NCBI GenBank assembly: GCA_963920635.1
Contig: OY987299.1
Location: 67,996,692-68,060,691, forward strand
Direction of reading: 5' to 3'
Length of the DNA stretch: 64,000 bases
Source of the DNA: Pseudeuparius sepicola
Lineage: Eukaryota > Arthropoda > Insecta > Coleoptera > Anthribidae
Under the pieces are notes generated by a model. That model was not told the DNA's origin. It was given only the letters and a program-made list of their open reading frames with translations, and searched no databases. Below are positions 32,211 through 45,636 of this stretch, in pieces; the stretch's first letter is position 1, and the number at the start of each line of letters is the position of its first letter. A program made the position numbers and the translations under genes.

Positions 32211-33887
32211 GTTATATCTTATATCTATAAATAAGTATAGGAAAAACATGCAAATATGCAAAAAAATATAGTTTTTCCAGAAATATGCAATGTTTTGCGA
32301 AATTGAATAAAATATGCAAAAAATGCATATATATGCAATTTGCATATATTCCGCTCTTTACTGATAACCCTATAATAAAGATATAGGGTGTTTCATTTAA
32401 AATAATTGAGTTTTGGCCTCAGGTTTGGATAATTTAAAACAATAAGAAATTAATGTTGGATTGCCAATACTCCCGACAATTTTTCAAACCCAGCAAAGCT
32501 GTAGAAAAGTATTATCAAAGCGTTAAAAATTAGGAGTATATTTCTAAGAGAAAATTAAAATAACTCAAAGTGGGTATATGCTTTTAAGGTGAAGATTTTA
32601 TTACAATATGCTCTTTATTTTTCGAGTGAAATACAAACATTGAATACAAATACCAGTTGTTGTTTATTTGTTCTCTATCTTCAAAAATATCTGAGATATC
32701 TTAGAGCGAGTACGTGGACACCCTCAAATTTCATGGCGATGATATTCATAATAAAATTTCTTTCCATTTAATGTGTAACACATCCCTATAAAACATTTCA
32801 ATAATGTCCAATATGGCAACAGCCAACCATTTTAAAACACTTGTTTTTGAAATTATACTCAAGAAGACCATCATCTGAAAGGAATCACCAAAGCCTCAAA
32901 ATTCCAGTAACAAAATAAAATTCTGCAAAATTTGCGAGGGGATGGCTTGACTACCTCACTGTATAACATAACAGAAAAACAACATCTTACTTATTAGATT
33001 ATCAACACAGGTGGTCAGCCAAGAAACTATTTTTTTTTGCAAAACAAAAGTGTTTCAATTAAATGTGCGCTGGGTATTTTCCTGAAAACGCGTATGTAAT
33101 CTACATAAAATTTTTGAATTTTCCGTCCGAGACTCCGGGCAAACTTTTTAATAATTGAATATAGAATTTTCCGGTCAAGGCAAGAACAATTTTTCTTTCT
33201 TTTCAAAGCGTGTTCATTTCCTCTACTAAAATTTAATAGTATCTTTTAAAAAACAAGTAATGTAATTGTATATACAGGGCTTTCATTTCAAAATGAACCA
33301 CCTTAAATATCTTTTAAATTTGATGAACAAAAAGAAATACAAAAAATAAGGAGGGGAACTTCTATCACATTATTTAATTTAATATAGTGTTCACCCCCTA
33401 GCCCCCAGCCACCCCCCCCCCCTTTGAAATTTCAAATGGCACCCTCTATCAAGTGATATGTCTTTTTGAAACACTGACAATCAACCTAAAAATTTGCACG
33501 TAGTTTTCGAATTGTGTGCAAATTTTCCGGTAACCAATTGTCGGATTTGAAATATAAAATTCCATATTCGTGCGAATCATTGATTTCCAGAGGAGATTGA
33601 GAGGTGTAAAGTTGCACAATTATTCTTTCGATATTGGAGGTGTTTAATAATGATTCACATGTTTCTTACATTTTTAACAACGAGAATGTAACAATTAGTT
33701 ATTTAATGTGTTCCTGTGGATAAAAATACATGCAAACTTGAAACAAGGTTGGAATGGTTAAGCAATGCATTTTTGTAAATTTGCACGTTTTTTTGCAATT
33801 TTATTTTTCCTTCGGTTCGGCCGTCAATGTCTGGCCTCAGTACAAAAGACCCACTTCTACTGCTCCTTGTGACATAATCTACTATTT

Positions 33888-34118
33888 TTGCATATTCATA
33901 TTATAAGCAATTTCAAGCATCCCACTTTATTCATAGATGAAGAAGAACATGTTTCTCTTATCTTTGCACATCACCTAAAGACAATTTTCGATTGGGGATT
34001 TCCTTCTAACATAATGGATATAAGATATGTGACTAAATCTTATACCTTGACAGAATGGGACGAAGAGTTCACTACTTCAGTATTTAAAAACAAAAAATTG
34101 AATTGTTTGCAATTATAG
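33888..34118 (+). pseudogene. Possible pogo/CENP-B-type DNA-binding fragment
   Basis: About 76 codons with HPTLFIDEEEHVSLIFAHHL, then FDWGFPSNIMDIRYVTKSYT. The pattern of an EE followed by a helix, then a G-FP turn and a second helix resembles the N-terminal DNA-binding half of pogo/jerky transposases. No DDE part follows and no TIRs are visible. This is a family-level guess from a short match. Confidence 0.35.
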
Positions 34119-34520
34119 TCAATTAGTCAATTCCCAAGCTTTATTGACTGGCCTATCTGCTCCATGGCATTTTTGGGGTTTTTGTCTGCCGGTATCCAAA
34201 AAATACGTATTTCAACTGTTTCTAGACAGAAACATAAGCATGCTATTTAAGGCCGCTTGAAGATAAACATTATATACACATTATCGCATTATTTCCTAAG
34301 GTTTGTTAACTTGTACGTCATTTTGACAGAATTCTGTTTAAATAATTCGAATGACATCTTTTCAAATATTTAATTTTCTATTGGTATTTTTTCGATATAA
34401 TTAGCAAATATAAACAAAAAACTAATGCTACCTCTCTAAAGTAAATGGGAGGAACTGTTGTAAGAAGCTTCTAAAATTTGTCAACAAAAACTATCTAGAA
34501 ATACAGTAATCCTATAAGAG

Positions 34521-36356
34521 CATGGTTTCTCAAATTGGGGGTCACGACCCCTAGGGGTTCGCGTTCAGGAATATGGGCGTCGTAATGTGTTCAGGAAATA
34601 AGACCTGGATACTACAAAACATCCTTTTATTAAAGTCTTTTTAATGTAAAAACAAGTGTTAGAGAATTAAATACTACCAGTTAATAACAGCATAATGAAA
34701 AATAAAGTATTCTTTATAAATCACGATACTGAAAAAAGGACGAATCGTCGCCGTTTTATACTTAACTTTTTAGTTATTTAGTGGATCGCGACACTAAAAA
34801 GGTTGAGAAACAATTTTGGACACCCTATTTGAAGAAAACCAATGCGGTTTTGACCAATGTCCAATTGGTATATTTTTCCTTATTTTGAATGTACAGTCGA
34901 TTTGTAACGTTTGAAAGCGGTAGGTAAAATTGTATGTTTAGAAAGTTAAAGTTAACAGGTGTTTTGGGTCACGTTTTGCCAATTTCAACGCAAACGGTTG
35001 ATTTTATCGTTATGAAACAAGAGCACACTTTTGTTGCAAAATGAAAAGAAACCCTGAAACACCGAAAAGATAACCTCAAAAAAGTTTGAGCAAAAAAATT
35101 GTTAGTTTTTACCCTTTTTTAGGGCACTGTGTAAATGAATAAACTACCCTAAGGCGTCTTCCAGTAAGTAGATAACACATACCAAATTTCAAATTTTTAA
35201 GTAGATATAAATAAAAAACATATTTTTCAGTCACCCTGTAGACCCGAATAACTTGGCAAGGAAAGCCCAAATCGAAAAATTTTATATGAAAGGCCCTCCT
35301 TAAAACCACCTGCTGAACACCCCTTTAAAGTATTTACTATATATTCTGACTCACCCTGTATACATTTGTGTTTGTGATTTTTGAGATATGACATAAACTT
35401 GTGTTTTTTTAAACGTAAATCATAGTTGGCTGTGGCTTTATCAAATCGGCGATTTTTTGAGCTTTCCAAAGATATAATACTCGGCATAGTTATTATAAAA
35501 AATAAAAGAGCTATGGCTAATTTTCTGATTTTTTTTTAATTTCAGTCAGCCATGGAATATTTTCATAATTACGTTCTATTTTGTAATTAGACATACTTCA
35601 AACTTTCTAATTTTGTTTTTGTTTTTAGCTGATAACCCTATAATAAAGATATAGGGTTTTCCATTTAAAATAATTGGCCTCAGGTTTGGATAATTTAAAA
35701 CAATAAGAAATTAATGTTGGATTGCCAATACTCCCGACAATTTTTCAAACCCAGCAAAGCTATAGAAAAGTATTATCAAAGCATTAAAAATTAGGAGTAT
35801 ATTTCTAAGAGAAAATTAAAATAACTCAAAGTAGGTATATGCTTTTAAGGTGAAGATTTTATTACAATATGCTCTTTATTTTTCGAGTGAAATACAAACA
35901 TTGAATACAAATACCAGTTGTTGTTTATTTGTTCTCTATCTTCAAAAATATCTGAGATATCTTAGAGCGAGTACGTGGACACCCTCAAATTTCATGGCGA
36001 TGATATTCATAATAAAATTTCTTTCCATTTAATGTGTAACACATCCCTATAAAACATTGCAATAATGTCCAATATGGCAACAGCCAACCATTTAGGGGTT
36101 CGCGTTCAGGAATATGGGCGTCGTAATGTGTTCAAAAAATAAGACCTGGATACTACGAAACATCCTTTTATTAAAGTCTTTTTAATGTAAAAACAAGTGT
36201 TAGAGAATTAAATACTACCAGTTAATAACAGCATAATGAAAAATAAAGTATTCTTTATAAATCACGATACTGAAAAAAGGACGAATCTTCGCCGTTTTAT
36301 ACTTAACTTTTTAGTTATTTAGTGGATCGCGACACTAAAAAGGTTGAGAAACAATG
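34521..36356. mobile_element. hAT-like MITE expanded by an inserted duplicate segment
   Basis: The outer ends are CATGGTTTCTCAAATTGG (left) and the reverse complement of CATTGTTTCTCAACC (right), flanked by TATAAGAG (34513-34520) and TATTAGAG (36357-36364). A near-exact 8-bp duplication and this end sequence are typical of hAT MITEs. The element's own sequence is about 296 bp, but 34552-34813 (block A) occurs again at 36093-36355 (A'). Between the two lies a 1.28-kb segment (B) copied from 28688-32833. No coding sequence. Confidence 0.7.
34814..36093 (+). repeat. Duplicate (segment B) of 28688-32833 lacking the hAT insertion
   Basis: It starts TTTGGACACCCTATTTG, exactly the tip of the 28115-29230 palindrome, and ends CAGCCAACCATTT, matching 32821-32833. 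The CTGATAAC target of the hAT is present once at 35629-35636. Identity to the source is high throughout. Confidence 0.8.
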
Positions 36357-36499
36357 TATTAGAGCAATAAATTTCGGCGACAAAATTCTAAAATATAGAA
36401 ATCAAGTGCCCTCCGCAATTACCATTGACACCTCTCGATTATTATCTTTAAGGAAAATGTCTACCATACAAGAAGAAATAATGTGGAACAACTTAAGCA

Positions 36500-38660
36500 G
36501 GGGATAACAGAATAATGAGAGCTAATTTCACAACAGGAACTCGCTAAGGTAATGAGTCATTGCCAAAGAAGACTAGAAAAATGTATTCAAGTTGAAGGAA
36601 AGTCAAACAGATAATAAGAAAATTTACATATATTTGGTTATATTGTTGTTAGTTGATATGTTCAGTTTAATTTCTTTTCTTAAAAAGAAACGAAAAAAAT
36701 CGATAATACCTCTATAGAAAGAAAAAATATCACTAAAATATGTTATCCTGTTAATACAGGGTGCCCGCAAACATTGGTATTTTTCGAAATTTGCACCTCT
36801 GTGTAAGATGCATCTTTTAAACTTGATATTAAGGGTTTTGAAGCATGGCTAAATCGATTGGACATTTAGTTTTTTCTTTAAAGAATGTCTAATTGCATTT
36901 CGCCATTTTTTGGGTTACATTTTATATCAAATCAGGCCATGCAAACGGCCTAAATAACAAAAATGCACATCACTGAGTAGAGCTCTTTAAGTGCAATCAA
37001 TCAAAGGTGCAATATACTAAAAAAAATTAAATAGGTTGTTTCATACAAAAATACCGATTTTTCAAGCAGGTACTAAAACACACTGTATTTGTATGTGTGT
37101 TCCGTCGATAACAACGTTCAAATGCATTGAGATATCGACTTCAAATTATATATATTGGCTACACTTCCTTGCAAGACAAGTTGCACTCATAGATTGCTGA
37201 CTGTAAAACAATTTCGTTTTTGCAATAAAAATTGCATTCAACAAAGATTGCAGCAATTTTGATTGCCGGCAACAAAAATTGCCCAGTGGTAAAGTGGCCT
37301 TAATCCATCTAGCTTCGTTGTTTCTGATTTTAGATAAAAATTGTAAATACCAAAGTTGCAGGGATTTGTATCCCCAATGCGGTTATCGTGTCCTACTTTC
37401 CTTGACCGCATTTAGGATATAAATTATTTATATTACATTTTCCTGTACTGATGCCAAAATAATAATAAATTAAAATATCATCAAACTAGGTATTTCATGT
37501 ATCTTACCAATTCAGGATTTTTACCTTTCATCTTAAATATTGAATTTTGGTTAGATACAAGAAATAGTTTATGATATTTTGATTAATTATTATTTTGTCA
37601 TCAATTTAGAGTACTGGAAAATTTGCTGTTTTGCATCAAACAAAACAAAACTTTGAAGTGTTAATATAATTTTTTTTTGAAAAAGACATATTTTTATTGA
37701 TATTTAGTAATAAAAAGTTAATAAAATCATAAACTTAGTGATATACGGTAGTTTTTACGAAGTTACCGTTTTTTTAAATTCCAGAAATTTCATCAATAGG
37801 TACCTAGGTATACCCCGAAGTCTGTAAGAAGTCCCGATTTTGTCAGATGACAGTTTCCACAAAATCCCTAGGAGTTTTCTGTTAACCATGGGTATAATAT
37901 TGGTATATGTGTCTCAACCAGTTAATGACATCAGTCATTGATTCATGATGTGAAAAATTACCCAAGTGATACGAAAAAAAGAGCATATAAAATAAAAACC
38001 CTATTGCAATCACGATTATACCCCTACAAATAAAAATAACTATGACTACAACTCATTTAAATAATAACATCAAACATCATGTAAACACTTTCATTTTGGT
38101 ATTTTGGCATAATCAGCTACTTGCGGCAGCGTCTATGGTGCGGACTCAGGCAAATTTTGTTTTGGTGTGAAAGCGACAATCGCTCAAACTGGTTCAAACG
38201 TTCGGCAGTGAAAATATTCGCGGATTTTGTACGTTTCGTGAGTTTTACTCATTATCTGTGTTCGTGTTCTTGTTACTTTTCCTGTTATTAGTAGTTATTC
38301 ATTGTGCAAATGGGCTCGTTACTGACGTGAACTATGACCTGGTTGCATTTTTTGCTGCATTGATGCCAACTTAGGATGTCGAAATTACCAATGGACAGTC
38401 CCAGTAAAGACTACTTAAAATAATTTGGTATACTTATGTAAGATTGGAAAACAAAAAACTTTTTCAAGTGAATATTTTTGAAATATTTACAAATAAAGCC
38501 ACTTTAAGCTATTTCATTTTTGAATGTCATTTTTGACCAATAGTCACGTGCCCACGTTTGAGTGAGATATTTTTCATCTTTTTTAAAGCAAATGTTAGCC
38601 CCAGAGTTAAATTTCAAAATAAATGATTAATTTTATGCAAACTTTTTGGAGGACCCTGTA
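36500..38660. other. Non-coding region with ACAGGGTG- and ACCCTGTA-type ends
   Basis: A TACAGGGTGCCCGC start near 36756 and a GGAGGACCCTGTATA end near 38660 could delimit old elements, but the two ends do not match each other well. No protein was recognised. A GC-richer stretch at 38100-38400 has only very short frames. Confidence 0.4.
37440..37630. repeat. Foldback MITE related to 63275-63385
   Basis: The left arm (about 37440-37530) contains CCAAAATAATAATAAATTAA and GTATTTCATGTATCT. The right arm (about 37545-37630) is its diverged reverse complement. The left arm also matches 63275-63385 (CCAAAATAATACATATATTA, GTATTTCACGTATCT), so this is a dispersed family. Confidence 0.55.
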
Positions 38661-39416
38661 TATTTGCATTCCTTTTGTCAAGGACTATCTAACAGTCCAC
38701 TGCACTGCATGATAGATCAGTTTTATGAAATACCTTGTACGCACAAAAATAACTTCAGTAAAAATGTAATGTTGAAAAGCACATTTTTTTAAAATAATTT
38801 CTCTTTCCAAATAAAATTTCTTATTTTGTTATAAAACAAAGCTGTAGATATGTTGCATTTTAGTTTTGTGTTGAATTTATTCCAGTTTGATGTAATAAAA
38901 GTTTTTGTTCATTATTATTGCCTACCTCTTCCCAAACCATTCACGAAGGACTCACGCGTCTGATCCGTGGGATCAATAAGTGAGATTTTATTTAATCTGG
39001 CTTGTTAAGTGATGATATCGGCAACGTCATGCTTCATTTCGTCTCCTAGTGGTCCCGTGAACTGAAATATATCGGTATTTTATTTGCTTTCTAGCGCGTC
39101 AACGTCTCGATGTGATTCAAGGTCGCGATTCGGATTGTTTTTGGGTGAAATCACTGCACGGAAAAGAGTAGAAACGAGGGATGAAAAACGTTTAATATTG
39201 TTTTAATGTTATAGAACTTCTTAGAGAACAAAGTTAGTACACAATTGGTTATATTTAACACTGTTGTGAAAGTGGTATGATTTGGAAGGAGGTTAAGGGG
39301 CGGTTGCCCACAGAGAAAGTGAGGTGACATTTCGTATTTTTTTAAGTTGTATAGCATAAAATCTAATAACATTTTAAATGACAAAAATTTAGTACAAACA
39401 TTTCTGTCTTCATTTT

Positions 39417-39517
39417 AATCATAAGATCTTAAAAGCATATGCACTGGAATTATTATTTTCCCCAAGATTTTCATAACCTATAAAACAAAACGCTGCTTAT
39501 AAGATCTTATGATTTAA
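39417..39517. repeat. Small hairpin MITE
   Basis: AATCATAAGATCTTA at 39417 and TAAGATCTTATGATT at about 39500 are exact inverted repeats around a 70-bp non-coding spacer. Confidence 0.6.
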
Positions 39518-39689
39518 ATTAACACAGAAATGTGTTAAAAAATTCCGCACAAAAAAATCCATGGAAAAGAAATCCAGGGAAAAAACTCCACGGAAAAAAC
39601 ACGGAAAAACAGTCCACAGAAAAATCCACTAACGACGACGACGTATGCTAGGGAATGGAAACCATCACTACACAGAATGTGTCACTTTA

Positions 39690-39965
39690 ACCAAGGCGAT
39701 CTCGGAAATCTACCTTTAGTCAATTTCTGCCTTGGATATATTCTTTTTACATATACTAATAATTTTTCCAAGACCGCTTCTGTAATATAGTTTTAACCAA
39801 TTTAAATCCTGGAAATAACCCTTATACATAATGTGTCATTATTTCCGAGACCACCTGGGAAATATACCATTGGCCAATTTAGTTTGTTTTAAACATTTCC
39901 AAGACTGTCTTGGAAAACAACCTTTATCAAAAACACACTTCCAAGACGGTCTTGGAAAGAAGCAA
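39690..39965. repeat. Cluster of degenerate repeats with dyad symmetry (TTCCAAGACNGTCTTGGAA)
   Basis: Two 19-base near-perfect palindromes, TTCCAAGACTGTCTTGGAA and TTCCAAGACGGTCTTGGAA, lie about 50 bp apart. Several half-sites (CCAAGACCG, TCCGAGACCAC, TCTCGGAAATC) precede them, with repeated CCTTTA/ACCAATTT words between. It looks like an irregular minisatellite with a period of roughly 50-70 bp. Function unknown. Confidence 0.5.
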
Positions 39966-39974
39966 TTATCATGA

Positions 39975-40545
39975 TAACTGGATTATCGCAACTACTGTTT
40001 ACTATTGTAGGTATGTGCATCGTGGTTGAATTTTGGGTGCTATCTCCGAAACGGCATTATTTATGAAAAAAAATGCAATAGTTTTTTTTTGTAGAGAATT
40101 AAATTTCTTATCCAGTGGTTTAAATGAATTTAAAAAATAAAAAAAAACTTCTGCACATAACAAAACAGATTGCTGAGCATAAGTGGTGCCCTCTATTGGT
40201 TGCAGACATTGCACTATAATAGAATTATCTGATGTAATTATCTATGGACATAAACCATATACTATATACACATATAACTAGAATATTGCAACTAATGTTC
40301 AATATTGTGGGTATGTGCATCATGGTTGAATTTTGGATGCTATCTCCGAAACGGCATTATTTATGAAAAAAATTGCAATAGTTTGTAGAGAATTAAATTT
40401 TGTATCCAGTGGTTTAAATGAATTTAAAACAATTGAAAAAACTTCTGCACGTTACAAAACAGATTGGTGAGCATAAGTGGTGCCCTCTATTTGTTGCAGA
40501 CATTGCACTATAATAGAATTATCTGATATAATTATCTATAGAAAG
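39975..40545. repeat. Direct duplication, two units about 299 bp apart
   Basis: 39975-40243 and 40274-40545 share TATGTGCATC-TGGTTGAATT, TATCTCCGAAACGGCATTAT and GAGCATAAGTGGTGCCCTCT in order, with single-base differences and A-run length changes. Non-coding. Confidence 0.7.
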
Positions 40546-41194
40546 AGAACAAATTTTAGAGCCCAATTTAAGGGACTGTAGGGCCTTTTATATGCCTAGA
40601 GCATTGAGGAAAAAGAAAGAAAAAAAGTTCTTTACATTTTTGCATACAGAGTTTCACCTTTCTGCGTTTCTTTATTCTGCAAGAAATGTTGCAAAATATT
40701 AGAAACTGTTAGGAATTAGGAACTAAACCTACAATAGTTTAATTTTTTGTATTCAATTTCACAATAGTTGTCCTCCTTTTGACTTTTTGCACAAGTGATT
40801 TTGAAGTGAAATGAACATAAAGTGATCTGACAGTGACATGATTTTTTATTGGTAAATGGAACAGTTATCTATAATCTAACCCTTGAATGAATTTTTCAAT
40901 ATTTGTCACCACCTTAAGCCCAGAAACACTCAAAACAAACACAAATTACATAAAAATCGATTTGCTGCGTAAACTGATCACTTCATAATCAACTGGACAT
41001 CTGTAAAAGGAACACTCGATGTCAGCTGATGTGATCTCAAAGTGATTCGGAATCGATTTGAGATCACTTAAAACTGTAAAAGGAGGACGGCTATTAACAG
41101 ATACCACAAAATATATTCCATGGCCTTCTTTTAGTAAATTGCTTGGGGATATAGGTACCTTTTTATTCATTTTATAATATTGTATATAAGATAG

Positions 41195-42679
<1,485 letters not shown>

Positions 42680-42686
42680 TAATATA

Positions 42687-42789
42687 TAGTGGATATCACG
42701 AATCTTGATCCCTGCATTTCAATGGTCGACAATGCAATTTCCATTATCTACCATTGTGATGCAGGGATCAAGATTCGTAGTATCCACTA
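42687..42789. mobile_element. 103-bp hairpin MITE just inside the rok intron
   Basis: Ends TAGTGGATATCACGAATC and the reverse complement of TAGTGGATACTACGAATC, extending to about 33-bp stems (through GATCCCTGCAT). Flanking TA at 42685-42686 and 42790-42791 fits a Tc1/mariner-type insertion. It begins only 36 bases after the rok donor site. Confidence 0.75.
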
Positions 42790-43231
42790 TAATTATTTTT
42801 TAAATTCTTGTAAATTAAATGAACTCTTATTATTTTCATTATTTTCTGACAACTAATGTTACGTAGAATTTTCTGGAGAATTTGGATATGGAATCAAAGT
42901 TAATATACAGGGTGCTGTTAAATATGAGTGCAAAATTTACACTTTTGTATAAAGTTCAATTTTAACAAGAAATATTATGAATAGGTAAAGTGAAAGTAAC
43001 AAAAAATGGTTGGTTCCCATTTCCTACCCAAGTAACAAAATCGGTTGTATAAGGATTCTAAGAACTGCTATATAACATATCTAATAGAACAACAAACATC
43101 CTATAACGCCCTTTACAGGTCTAATACAATAGGTATACAACCAAAAAGGGCCCAAGTTATAAAATCTTTCAGTTCTTTAACATTTAGTTATATCCTGGTT
43201 TCATCTCAATAGAATATCTTTATGTAATAGT

Positions 43232-43410
43232 GTTGACTGACGTATTTATAAGACTTCTCACGGCTATAGCTTCATTGCCTGGAAAACAGATGGCGCTGAT
43301 AGCTAACAATATATTTTGCATTGTATTTTGTCTCTGGAAAGTGCATGATGAGCCAAAAAAGTGTCAGACATGACATCCGTGAGCAGTCTTTATTAATACG
43401 TCAGTCAACG
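43232..43410. mobile_element. MITE (TIR GTTGACTGACGTA), copy 2
   Basis: Starts GTTGACTGACGTATTTATAA and ends TACGTCAGTCAACG, flanked by an exact 8-bp duplication GTAATAGT (43224-43231 and 43411-43418). The interior matches copy 1 at 26248-26465 (AGATGGCGCTGATAG-like, GCATTGTATTTTGTCTC). The 8-bp duplication assigns it to hAT. Confidence 0.8.
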
Positions 43411-43539
43411 GTAATAGTTAAAAAACTATGTTATAAGTGTGCCTATGAAACTATTATTAGAACCTATCCAAATATGGGCTTTACAACCATTATAAATATA
43501 TTTTTCAGCGATCCTATACCTATTTTATAAGAGTGATAA

Positions 43540-45190
43540 AATAAGTCCGTTCAGCACCTTCTACATAATACAAGTTAAACATTATACTATATTTTATTTC
43601 TTTTGTGATGCAACTGACAACAGAAATGTCGATTAAAGTTGATGTAAGGTAGAGAAATAAACATTTCAGGGATTCGTTTGTACTGATTCGAAAAGCCAAA
43701 TTTATAAACAGACCATCGCCATCATAAAGAAATGTATGTTATCAAAAATATGTAGTAAAACTTACGATTTGTTGGCCACTAGCACTAAGAATTGTCCTGC
43801 GCAGCTAAACTTTCTGATAATATATATGTATGTTTCTATTAAAAAATAGACGTGCCTTAAATTAGCCATTAATTAGCCGATCTGATAAAAATATTAAAAT
43901 GTATAAATATTTTTCAAAGGTATTATTTTTGAGGGGAAGTGACTTTTAGTGATTTATAAATCAAATAGAATGCCTTATATATTTATAAAAAGTATATTTA
44001 TTCTGTTAATTGCAATTAACACCGAAAATATCTTTTGTGAACAATGGCGGCCACTGGCAAATGCTTAACCCCGCAAATAAACATGGCGTTCAGTAATACG
44101 ACAATTATGTGTCAATAGAAACATTAAACAATGCTTTGAATTTACAAGAAACTCTATAGAATCTTATAATTTAATAGAGTTTTTTTTTAGTCGCCCTATA
44201 AAACTTTTTCAAACAAACAACACTCCGAGATTTTATTCATTTTGGAGGTTGCCAAATTTAGGATTTAGTAGTTTTCTAACCGTTCTTTACGTGTAATCAG
44301 CATGAAAGATTTTTAATTTGGCATTTATGTATATTTTAGGCAAATAACGTTAGTAACCGGTAAATACCAAACACCAATTCGGTTATTATTGTTTATCGCT
44401 CTCTGACGTCAAAAAAGCCAGAAATGGTACATTTATCCCACAGAAACTTAATGCTTTAAGGCTTTGTTTTCCATACAGGGTGCTTAAAGTTCATAAAGAA
44501 ACAATATGTTGTTCGTCGTTGTAGAAAATGTGTTGATGTTACAGGTCAATTCGAACTTCGAACAATTATTAGCATCCGTTATAACCGGCAATAACTGAGG
44601 TATTTACTCAACTCAGGAGGAGGGTAATTACCGCCATTATTAAAAACAACAAAAGATGTCATTTGCTATTGGACAGATTTTAAAATAATGGAAAAACCTA
44701 CCAATGACGTTCCGAATTAAGAATTAAAAATTTAAGTTGGCAACATTCGTGTATAATATGGCCTCACATGATCTGACAAGAAATTGGATGGGCAGTAGGT
44801 CAAAGCAAGTTCTCACTACTCCATTTCTCTGGTAGTAATGTGACATTTTCCCTTGGTTATTCGTCTAAATTACATTTGGGTTAATCATAGACATTTAGGT
44901 GAGTTTCAATGGTGTCATTTTGTTGGTTATTGAAGGGCTAAAACCAAGGACAGCCAGAAAGGTAACCGGGGTTAAATCAAACGATCGCCTAAGTCTTAGG
45001 TTTTATTGATTCCTTGAAGCTGCAATAATTAATGGATGATGTCCAGGTTAAAGTATAATGCAAAAATACTTGCCTTAATAAGCGTTTTTATTATTATGGT
45101 GCTTTCTTGGATTTGCCTTAAGTTTTGCTACATCTGGCAACTGTGTATATCAGGTTTCTGTGAGTATCGTGTAGGGAAGCAGCAAGCATC
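43540..45190. other. Intronic or intergenic spacer
   Basis: No coding sequence recognised. An ACAGGGTGCTTAAAG element-type end lies at about 44476 without a clear partner. The rest is unique-looking AT-rich sequence. Confidence 0.5.
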
Positions 45191-45195
45191 TTTAA

Positions 45196-45636
45196 CCCTT
45201 TCGGGACTGCAGTTGCCTGAGGATCTGTGCCCAGTGGACCACAGCAGGAAGCGCATGCGTGTATGTACGGTTCCGGTCCTTAATTGCAAAACAGTCATTA
45301 CATAACAACAGATTTTTTCACAATATAAGTCATTTTTTGCATGCACCCACATGCAAATGAGGTTGTGTTCGAATTTATTGATGTATTTAAGTGCACAAGT
45401 AAGTTTTTTTTACGAGAAGGACCACCCAACTAGATGCCATTACTAGAAAAATCAGCCAATGGCATTAATTGGAGGCATGACCAATGTAAAGTAGGCGTTC
45501 CAATGTATCCCTAGTCAACGCGTGTCCGTCCGGTTCCAGTCCTTTCTCATGCCTCCCTGCTTGCGTTTATAGTCGGTTCCGGTCCCACTGACCCAACTGT
45601 TAGATGCGTGTTCGTCCGGGTCCGGTCCCGAAAGGG
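45196..45636. mobile_element. piggyBac-type MITE
   Basis: Starts TTAA|CCCTTTCGGGACTG and ends GGTCCCGAAAGGG|TTAA, with the TTAA duplicated at 45192-45195 and 45637-45640. CCC...GGG ends at a TTAA target are diagnostic for piggyBac. The 441-bp interior has no transposase frame. CCGGTTCCGGTCC-like words recur near both ends (45270-45282, 45530-45625), possibly subterminal repeats. Confidence 0.8.

Larger units (their letters stand above)
29514..32360 (-). mobile_element. hAT element remnant with subterminal ATATGCA repeats, hosting a mariner
   Basis: The ends are TAAAGGGCGGAATATATGCA (left) and the reverse complement of TAAAGAGCGGAATATATGCA (right). The 8-bp duplication CTGATAAC flanks it exactly (29506-29513 and 32361-32368) and is present once in the uninterrupted copy at 35629-35636. 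Both ends carry many ATATGCA/TGCATAT words in the first 130 bp or so, the subterminal repeats typical of hAT elements. Without the 1.94-kb mariner insertion only about 905 bp remain, encoding just the C-terminal tail of a transposase. It is therefore non-autonomous. Confidence 0.85.
28688..32833 (+). repeat. Source segment of a duplication (interrupted by hAT and mariner)
   Basis: 28688-29513 plus 32369-32833 correspond, base for base with few differences, to the continuous stretch 34814-36093. The only large difference is the hAT insertion at 29514-32360, which the downstream copy lacks. This gives the pre-insertion sequence of the hAT target directly. The segment itself holds half of the foldback at 28115-29230 and about 750 bp of non-coding sequence with no recognised gene. 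Confidence 0.8.

Noticed and set aside
35109..35487. Frames repeated at 28960-29362
   Set aside because: They recur only because segment B is a duplicate of the foldback arm; no coding signature.
36357..36600. Possible mariner transposase tail (CQRRLEKCIQVEGKSNR)
   Set aside because: The match is short, needs a frameshift from the preceding frame, and no catalytic motif or TIR is nearby.
38375..38420. Start codon in a GC-richer block (MSKLPMDSPSKDYLK)
   Set aside because: The frame stops after 15 codons and does not match the ROCK N-terminus; no donor site confirms an exon.
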